From contig JABLUY010000047.1 in the NCBI GenBank assembly GCA_013306675.1, positions 62,001-126,000 on the forward strand: 64,000 bases of DNA, written 5' to 3'. Origin of the DNA: Thraustochytrium sp. TN22. Its lineage: Eukaryota; Sar; Bigyra; Thraustochytrida; Thraustochytriidae. The notes beneath the pieces are model-generated. The model made no database searches. It had not been told where the DNA came from and saw only the letters and a list, made by a program, of their open reading frames with translations. Position numbers and translations under genes: made by a program. Below, piece after piece: positions 1 through 7,900 of this stretch; position 1 is the stretch's first letter; the number at the start of each line of letters is the position of its first letter.

Positions 1-1629
1 CGTCACGAGGTTAGACACCTCCTCGTTCTTGAGCACGCTGCGCGAGGGCGCGTCGCGAACGTTGAGCGGCTTGCCCCGCAGCGGAAAGACGCCATAGCGG
101 TCGCGTCCCACAACCGGAAGGCCAGCAACGGCTAACGCCTTGGCTGAGTCGCCCTCGGTCAGGATGAGCGTCGCGTCCTGGGACCGAGCCGTGCCGGCCC
201 AGTTTGCGTCTTCCAGCTTCGGGATGTTGAGCAGCGCCTTGCGCGACGTCTTACGTGGCGCGCGCAGGAGCACCGAGTCCTCGCGTTGGGTGATCTCATT
301 CACCAGGCTCTGCACAATCCCGGTGCGCTTCACGAGTGCCTCGATGAAGGCATCCGGCATCCGGCAGCCGGTCTCGGCCGTCAGCTTCGACGTCAGCTTG
401 TCCTTGACCTGCGTGTCGAACGAGGGGTTCGGAATGCGGCAGTCCACAAAGAGCGCAAGCCGCTGCTGCACCATCTTTCGCGTAACCTTGGCCTCCGACG
501 ATTTGGGCAGCTTCTTTGCCACCGCCTCCTGCAGAGCCGGCTCCACTTGCGCCAAAATATGCGACACGTGCTCGCCGCCGCGCGGCGTGGCCATGCGGTT
601 CACAAAGCTCTCGCACAGCGGCTCGCCGTCCAGAGGCGACGCCATCGCCAGGACGCGCCATTGGTCCGACGAGAAGCTCGCCATGCGCCGCTTCAGGGCC
701 ACCTTGGTGCCGCGGAAGAAGAGGCACGCATAGTCCTCCAGCGAACCGACCGCTACGTCCTTGCCGTCCCACGTCACGCTCACGCGGGGCGCCAGCAGAC
801 CGGCCACGTCCCGTACGCGCCGGTCAATTACCTTGAGTGTGCCGCGATCCATGGAGGTCATCCCAAAAACGCTCAGGTCCGGCACGAAGCTCACGGAGGT
901 GTACCCGCCGCCGCGCGCCGCTACCTCTGCGGCGCTCAGCTCCGTGATGGTCGGCGCGCCCCGAGCCTTCATGTGGTCGCTCCACTCCATCTCGAAGAGC
1001 AGCCCGCGGTTCGCGTCCAGCGTCTCCACGCGAAAGTACGAGGACAAGATGTTGGTCAGCTTCGCGCCGTACCCGTGGCGCCCGCCCGTGAATCGCTCCA
1101 CCGTGTCGTCGAAGTTCGACCCCGTCAGCAGGTGTCCCAGCACCAGCTCCGGCACGTAGAGCTTCTCCTTCTCGTGCATCACCACCGGAATGCCCTCGCC
1201 ATCGTTGCGCACCGTGAACATCTTCGACTTGGCGTCGTAGCTTACGTCGATACGCGTCATGCTCGCCGACCTCTCCACGTTGTCCGCCGCATTCACCAGG
1301 ATCTCGTCAAAGAGCTTCACCAGTCCGGGAGAGTACGCCACTGACTCGCGCACCATGCGCCGCGCCTTGCGGTCAAACACGAAAAGGTCCTCCTGCACCT
1401 TCTCCACGCTGCCCACATACATGCCTGGCCGCAGCAGCACATGTTCCTCCGGCGTCTTGCGCTCGTACCGGCTCGACACCTCCCGCGCCGACGCCAGCGC
1501 CCGCCACCCGCGCCCGCCGCCCGCCGCCGCCGCGGCCCGCACCACTGGCGCGCGCGACACGCCGGGCCAGGCGCGCCGGCCCAGCCCGCGCGCGCCGCCG
1601 CGCCACGCCGCCGCCGCCGCGGCCCGCAT
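1..1629 (-). CDS. TOP2: DNA topoisomerase II (type IIA), N-terminal part, probably mitochondrial; runs off the window
   Basis: ATP-dependent double-strand-passage topoisomerase. The 543 codons seen are one open frame that continues past position 1. Visible blocks, in order: the entry motif KTPEEHVLLRPGMYVGS (about residues 65-81), the GHKL ATPase motif EILVNAADN, the ATP-binding loop GGRHGYGAK, and the TOPRIM start LILTEGDSAKALAV followed by GRDRYGVFPLRGK. These are eukaryotic topoisomerase II signatures rather than gyrase B. The ATG at 1629 is the only in-frame ATG after the upstream stop at 1852-1854. The first ~55 residues are Ala/Arg/Gly-rich, with about a dozen Arg and no Asp or Glu before the catalytic region, which looks like a mitochondrial presequence. 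Targeting is inferred. A nuclear paralogue elsewhere would be expected. The gene is divergent from Zwilch across 814 bp. Confidence 0.93.
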   Translation of the reverse strand, partial: MRAAAAAAWRGGARGLGRRAWPGVSRAPVVRAAAAAGGGRGWRALASAREVSSRYERKTPEEHVLLRPGMYVGSVEKVQEDLFVFDRKARRMVRESVAYSPGLVKLFDEILVNAADNVERSASMTRIDVSYDAKSKMFTVRNDGEGIPVVMHEKEKLYVPELVLGHLLTGSNFDDTVERFTGGRHGYGAKLTNILSSYFRVETLDANRGLLFEMEWSDHMKARGAPTITELSAAEVAARGGGYTSVSFVPDLSVFGMTSMDRGTLKVIDRRVRDVAGLLAPRVSVTWDGKDVAVGSLEDYACLFFRGTKVALKRRMASFSSDQWRVLAMASPLDGEPLCESFVNRMATPRGGEHVSHILAQVEPALQEAVAKKLPKSSEAKVTRKMVQQRLALFVDCRIPNPSFDTQVKDKLTSKLTAETGCRMPDAFIEALVKRTGIVQSLVNEITQREDSVLLRAPRKTSRKALLNIPKLEDANWAGTARSQDATLILTEGDSAKALAVAGLPVVGRDRYGVFPLRGKPLNVRDAPSRSVLKNEEVSNLVT

Positions 1630-2443
1630 CGCGCCGCGCCAGCGCCGTGCCAGAGGCCCGTCGCGCGTCTGGGCTCTGGTCTGCCTGCGGCCCGATGTGG
1701 TGTGGTTGGACTCCGAGACGCCGCAACGCAACTCCCGCCCGAGTCCTCGTCCTCGGCTCGTGAGTGACAACAACCCACGAGCCGCTCGGTCCAGGACGCC
1801 CGCCCCATGAGGCCGGCCAGGTCCACGCTCTGCTGCAGTATGCTCGGAACATCAAGCTTTGTTGCACCATCATGCTCAAATTGAAGCTTGAGTCTGATCG
1901 TTGTCTGCTCCTTCTGGGCCATGGATGCACTCGGTCGGCGGCTCCCTTGAAGAAGGCAGGCTATAGCTCCAAGAGGAGTGGGCTCCGAGGCCAAGGCCGA
2001 GTCATGCTCAGGCTCCACCACTGCATCAAGCTCGCCAATTCCTTGGTGGAAGTAACACAAGGGCTTGCATGTGCAAGGAGAGAATCAAGCTCGAGAGCTC
2101 TTTTGTCACGGTACTATGATGAGCTTGCCCGTCACGGTCAACAGATACAAGAGCACGTTCACTGCCAGTGCACTGCACGACGCGGAGAGCCCAACTTGCC
2201 AGACGATTGTGTTGACCGTATTTGGTTGATGAGCCAGGTCTTTTGGCCCGCCGGCCACTGCCAGCGGGTCCCACTGCACGAAGGCGCACAGGCATAACCG
2301 CCGGTGCCGGCGACGTTCGAGCTCGGCCCACTGCAGCCCGAAAGCGCGAGGCGCCACGCCAGAGAAGTTGACCAGCAGACACACGACGACGGCTCGGAGC
2401 AGACGCAAACCCGGAGGCTGCAACGGAGAGGCAGGCCGGCAGT
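1630..2443. other. Divergent intergenic region, topoisomerase II / Zwilch
   Basis: This 814 bp gap separates two divergent starts and presumably holds both promoters. It is less GC-rich than its flanks around 1850-2250. Open frames here on either strand show no recognisable domain. I see no RNA gene or clear promoter motif. Confidence 0.5.
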
Positions 2444-4687
2444 ATGGGTCGTGGCGAAGGCGCGGCCGGCCCCGGCGCAGAGGACGATGCGAATGACGCG
2501 CTGCGCGACGCGCTGGTCGCGCTGCGCGATGGCGGCGTGCACGTGGACACGGAGAGGCACGTGGGCTTCTTACGCGTGGGCGCAGGCACGTGGCACGCGG
2601 CAGCGCCCGCACTGGAGGCAGCGCGCGCGGCAGCAGCCAAGCGAGGCAGTCAGAGGCACGGAGAGCTGCAGCAGGAGGACCAGACGCAGGAGCCGCACCA
2701 GGCCGAGGCGAGCGGCGCCGCGCTAAGCGACTTCTGGCTCTGCTTCGGGCTGGATGACAGCCTTGCGCAGGCCTGCGGCGACGACCTCGACAAGCTCGCC
2801 CGCCTCTGCGAGCTCGCGCTTGTGGAGCCCATGGGCGGGCCACCGGGCGACATGGACGAGTACGACCTTGGCACCAGCGCGCCGGCACGCGAGGACAGCG
2901 ACTCGGACGCGGAGGGCGCGGCCGCCATTGTTATCGTTGGCGCGGACGGTAACAACCACGAGTGCCTGTCGGGTGCAGCGGCTCTGCGCCGCGCAGACTT
3001 GGCACTCGCGCGCGAGGTCCTGGCACCGCGCCAAGTGGTCACGCGCAACGTGCGGCCAGTGGGCGGCATCAAGGCCGCGCGACAGCTTGTGGCGTCGCTC
3101 AGCGATGCGCTGCCCATGCTGGGCGACCCAGTACTGGTCGCAGGCGAGGGCGGCGCGCTGCACGCCGTCTGGACAGACGACTGCGCCGAGGAGGACGCCT
3201 GCACCCTGCTCTCCTCGGAGCTGCCCGGCGCGCTGCGCGCCGGCGGCCAGCTCACCACGCAAGCACTGGCGACCAGCTTCGCCGAGGATGGCAAGGACGT
3301 GGCGCTTTGGGAGGCCACCGCGACCTACGAGCTCTTGGGCAGCGCGGCGGACGCCAGCGGCTGCGTCGCGCTGCTCGCGCAATGGGCCGGTACGCGCGCC
3401 ACGCCATGCCGCCTCCTTTGCCCGCCAGCCCTGCTGCCGGAGCGCGCGCTGCTGCTCGTGCGCGGCACGCCTCTGGACGCCGCCGCGCTGCCTTCGGAGC
3501 TCTCCAGCGCCGCCTTTCTCCCAGACGCCAGCCTCATCGTGCTCAATCGCCTTCAGGCGCTCGTGCCGCAGGACGCGGTCAACCTGGACCTCTTCGAGCC
3601 GGAGGTCGCCTGGGCCCGTCGCGTCCAAGACTTTTTGCGTGCCGCAGTCTCCGGCTCGCTCTTCTCCCGCACCCGCACGCGCCGAGCAGATCGGGATGGC
3701 AACGAAGAGGGCGCTGGCGCCGACGATGTCGGTCTCGATGACGACGACAACGACATGGTTGGGAGCGGCGGTCTGGTCCCCGGCGAGACGCCCATGCACG
3801 GCCTCCTGGAGCCCGGTCACCGTGTGCTGCGGCCGCGCACTAACCTCGATTTCACGGAGCACCTGTGGACAGCCATCGTCGTCCGCGCGCAAAACCTGTC
3901 GGAGATCCTCTACGCGCTTCGCGAGCTGGTGCGCCTGCTGCAGGAGGGCAAACTCCTGCCGTACATCCACAAGTCCAACACCAGCATGCTCGGCGTCATC
4001 TGTCGACACGTTGTGCAGCAGCGCGCGCAGGAGGAGGACCTGGGCCCTGGCGCGCAAACCTTCGCGAACTTTGCCAAGATCTTCGAGCAGCCGCAGATCG
4101 CGCCCCCGGTCCAGGCCGTCATGGTCAAGCACCTGATTCGGCTCGGGGCCTTCAAGCTGCAGCGCGACATGGAGGGCTGGTGCGCCGACATCGGCCTGGA
4201 GATGCCGGCCCTGGACGCGGAGGCACCCCTAGCGGACCTCGTCCGCCTGCGCAATGCGCTGCAGACGGTCGCCACCGCGCTCGCCGTGCACTGCCCGCTG
4301 CTCGAGGCGAAGCGCCTCGCGCAGGCCTCACTGGCGCGCCCGGCCGCGCGCACGCTCCTCGTCCCGCTACAGTCGCAGCTGCCCTGGGTCCGCGGCGAGG
4401 GCGGCCTGCCCACGGCGCGCGCCTGGCGTCTGCAGCAGCGCGACAAGCGCGCGGACTTGATTCAGACCGCGCGCCTCACCCCGCTCGTGCCCCTGGAGGC
4501 CGCCCCGCTCGACGCGCAGCTCCCGCTCGACGTCGCCAACAAGGCGTTGGCTTTGCTCGACTCGGAGCCGGATGGCATTCTCCGCAGCATGCTCTCCTAC
4601 CCGGCGCACACCAGCGACAGCACCAGCACCACGGAGGCCGCCCGGACCTGCCTCTGCGTGCAGACACGCCGCCTCGCGCTCGCCTGA
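2444..4687 (+). CDS. ZWILCH: Zwilch-like kinetochore protein (RZZ complex)
   Basis: Predicted 747-residue protein similar to Zwilch, a subunit of the Rod-Zwilch-ZW10 complex that loads Mad1/Mad2 and dynein at unattached kinetochores. The clearest match is at about residues 466-520, where TNLDFTEHLW, a leucine-rich helix, LVRLLQEGKLLPYIHKSN and a following SML/IC segment align in order with the human pattern (DFTE-LW, LQ-G, P, S-L). A later helix (about 585-615, LRNALQTVATALAVHCPLL) matches the human region before the C-terminus. Residues 55-330 are weakly conserved, and an acidic low-complexity insert (DDDDNDM) lies near residue 430. Length is somewhat above human Zwilch (about 590). The start is the first ATG after the 5' gap. 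The assignment rests on recalled family patterns, not a search. Confidence 0.72.
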   Translation: MGRGEGAAGPGAEDDANDALRDALVALRDGGVHVDTERHVGFLRVGAGTWHAAAPALEAARAAAAKRGSQRHGELQQEDQTQEPHQAEASGAALSDFWLCFGLDDSLAQACGDDLDKLARLCELALVEPMGGPPGDMDEYDLGTSAPAREDSDSDAEGAAAIVIVGADGNNHECLSGAAALRRADLALAREVLAPRQVVTRNVRPVGGIKAARQLVASLSDALPMLGDPVLVAGEGGALHAVWTDDCAEEDACTLLSSELPGALRAGGQLTTQALATSFAEDGKDVALWEATATYELLGSAADASGCVALLAQWAGTRATPCRLLCPPALLPERALLLVRGTPLDAAALPSELSSAAFLPDASLIVLNRLQALVPQDAVNLDLFEPEVAWARRVQDFLRAAVSGSLFSRTRTRRADRDGNEEGAGADDVGLDDDDNDMVGSGGLVPGETPMHGLLEPGHRVLRPRTNLDFTEHLWTAIVVRAQNLSEILYALRELVRLLQEGKLLPYIHKSNTSMLGVICRHVVQQRAQEEDLGPGAQTFANFAKIFEQPQIAPPVQAVMVKHLIRLGAFKLQRDMEGWCADIGLEMPALDAEAPLADLVRLRNALQTVATALAVHCPLLEAKRLAQASLARPAARTLLVPLQSQLPWVRGEGGLPTARAWRLQQRDKRADLIQTARLTPLVPLEAAPLDAQLPLDVANKALALLDSEPDGILRSMLSYPAHTSDSTSTTEAARTCLCVQTRRLALA

Positions 4688-4970
4688 CCTTGACCGATCG
4701 ATGACAAGAGTGGGGCACCCTCGGCAAATCCATGGAATGAATTGTGTATTTGATTCGATCCACGAGCGATGCATCGTGGCGGAAGCTGGGCGCACAGCGC
4801 AACGCAGGAGTGCGCGCGAGACGCACAGCCAAGATCGTGATGACTTGCTCGCTTGCTTGCTTCCGGGTGAGGCCTCCGATCAAGGGGAAAAGCGAACCTA
4901 ACCACCATAACGGTTGATGGGCCGTTACAGACGCGGCGCGTAACGACCAAGGCGTGTCGAGCCTGGAAAA

Positions 4971-7900
4971 ATGAATCGAGGCGGCCGCCGCCGTAAGCCC
5001 GACTATGCGATGGCGGGCGGCGCCGGCGCGGGCGCGGGCACGGCAGAGGGCGGCGCGGGATCCAGCGATGCCCGCGTAGACCCCGGCGCCGCGTGCGTTG
5101 ACCGCAGTGGAGAAGACGAGCAGGGCCGTGAGCAGGAACAGCAGCAGCAGCAGCAGCAGCAACAGCAACAGCATCAGGCGGCGGCGGCGGCGGCGGCGAC
5201 GGCCGCGGGGGCGGGGGCGGGGGCTGGGGCTGCGGCGCAGGGTGCGGACGGCGAAGAAGGGGACATCTCGTCCGTCTCGATCGGGAGCTCGTGGTCGGAC
5301 CGGCGCGGCGTGGCGCCTCCGCGCGTGGGCTCGCTGCTGGCGCGTGTGGGCGAGGCCTTCGAGCTCGAGCTGCTCGAGGAGCACCGCGCGCTCCTTGGCC
5401 GCACGGACGTGCTTCGCGAGGAGGAGCGCCTCCTCGTCGCGCGCCTGGGCGGCCTGCAGGCAGATACCAAGCGCCTCGAGGCCACCTCGCAGCGGCATCA
5501 GTTGGAGGCTGCACAGGCCGCCAACGCGCTCGCCAAGTTGCGGGAGGAGGCGCAGCGCGTGAGCGACGCACAGCGCGCGCTCAGCGAGCGCCTGGACGCC
5601 GTGCGCGAGCAAGAGGCAGTCGCCCAGCGCCGCGTGCGCGAGGCTGAGGCGGTGCGCGCGCAGCTGGAGGCTGAGCTGCACAAAGCGCAGGATGCCACCG
5701 CGCGTGCCGATGCGCGTCAGCGCGAGGCGGATGCCGCGCTTGCGGATGCCGTCACTCAGCGCGACCGGCAGCGCCACGAGGCTGCCGTGGCCAAGGCGGA
5801 CCTAGCCAAGATGCGGTCCGACTGGGAGGCTGCCGTGCGTCATGAGCGCCTGGAGCTGGAGCGCAAGCACAGTGAGGCGGCCCAGGCCGAGCTGGCTGCG
5901 CAAGCGCGCCTTCGCGAGGTCGAGGGGCTGGAGGCGAACCTGGAGCAGCGCGAGCGGGCTCTGCGCGACCTGCGCTCGCTTCAGATCAAGGTGCGCGAGG
6001 AGCAGTTCAAGCTGGACGCCAGCCGCACACAGATGCAGGCCGACCGCGAGACGCTCGCGCAGGAGCAGGCGTGCTGGCGGCGCGACAAGGGCTCCCTCCA
6101 GGAGCTTTCCCAGGAGCTCGCGCAAGCGCGCGCGCGGCTCTCGCGGCTGGCCGCCGACGCCGAGCAGCGCGAGGCGCTCCAGCAGGCGCAGGCGCAGCTC
6201 GCTGCGGACCGAGCGCACCTCGAAACGCAGGCGGCCTCGCTGCAGCGCCAGGCTGAGACGTTGCGCAAGCGTGCCGCGGCAGCCGCGCGCGTTGACGCGG
6301 AGCGCGCGCGTCTGAGCGACCTCGTGCGCAGCGCCAAGCAGGAGCTCACCGATGCCGTGGAGGCCCGACGCAAGGCATCGCAGGCGGAAAGTGTAGCCCG
6401 CGAGACCGAACGCCTGCTCGCCAAGGAGCGCGAGGCACTCCGTGCGGAGCGTCTGGCTGTTGCAAACCTCGATGAGCGCGCCGCGCACGCCGACGCGCGC
6501 GCCCGGGACCTGAACGCCCTCGAAGCCGACCTTGAGGCAGCTCGCCACGACCTGGAGCGCGACAGGGCGGCGCTCGCCGCGTCGGCGGAGGAGCTTCGGG
6601 CCGAAGATGCGCGTCAGGTCGCCAGGGCGCGGGAGCTGGAGGAGCTGCGTGTCGCGTCCAACAAGCACGCCGATGACCTTGATCAAGACTGGGCGCGCTT
6701 GCAGTCCGAGTCGCAGGCGCAAGAGGCGCGCTGGCAGGAGCTCCAGGCCGCGCAGGCCCGCGTGCAGGCTGAAGTGGCGGAGAGGGAGGCGGAGCGAGCT
6801 GCGCTCGCGGACGAGCGCGCAAGGGTCGAGACGCACGCCTCGCAGGTGGCTGTTCGCGAGGCCCAGATCGCCGACCGTGCGCAGGCCCTTGAGCGAGACC
6901 AGGCAGCGCTTGCGGAAGAGCAGGCGCGCTTCGGGGCGCACTGCGACGCGTGGCGCGCTGAGCAGGCCGCGCTCAAGGAGGAGGCGGAGCAAACTCTGGC
7001 GGAGCTTCTGGAGGAGCGGCGCCAGGCCGAGGTGCAACGCGAGGAGCTCCAGGAGCTGCGCGAACGCCAGGCCGTGCTCGTGGCGGGCCTGGAGGAGCGC
7101 GCGAGCCGTGTCGACCGGGACCGCGAGGCGGCCGATGCACGCAAAGAGGAGGCGGGCCAAGCCGAGCAGCGGCTCGCGCTGGAGCAGGTCGAGATGAAGC
7201 ACTTGCGCCAGGGTCTGGAGGCGCAGAAGCGCGAGTTGTCGGACCGACAACGCGAGCTCGATGCGCTCAAGGAGGCGCTGGCTGGCGAGCGCGCCGAGCT
7301 GGAGCAGAGCAGGCGGGCACTTCAGGACGAGACCGCGCTCTGGCGCGACGCGGACGGCGCCCTCCGCGACGAGCGTGATCAGCTGGATCGGGAGCGCCTC
7401 GCGCTCGAGCAGCGCGAAGCCGCCGTGGAGCGGCGTGAGCACGAGGCGAGCGAGCGTGTTGCAGACTGTGAGGCGAGCGAGCTAGCGCTCGCGCAGCGCG
7501 AGCAACGGCTGCAAGCGCAGCGCGAGGACCTCGCGCATGACCGGCGCGCGCTGGAGGCGCGCCTGGATGCCCTAAAGCGTGCCGTGGCGGGCGAGAAGCG
7601 TCGCGCGACGCAGCGCGTCACCCGCGCGCGGCGCCTGGATGTACGTGTCAAGGAGGAGCTGCGCGTTGCCTCGGACGCGCTCAAGCAGCGTCTGCTCGAG
7701 GTTCAAGCCCGGGAGAGCGACCTGCAGGCGCGCGAGGACTCGCTCAAGGGGCGCGCCGCGGCGATGGACGCCGACAAGCAGCGTGCCGCCCAGCGGCAGC
7801 GCGACCTGCAGCGCGGTTTGGAGACCAAGGCCCAGGCGCTGCGCAAGCTGGCGTCGGATTTGCGGCGTCGAGAGAGCTCGCTCGCGGAGCGCACAGCCGC

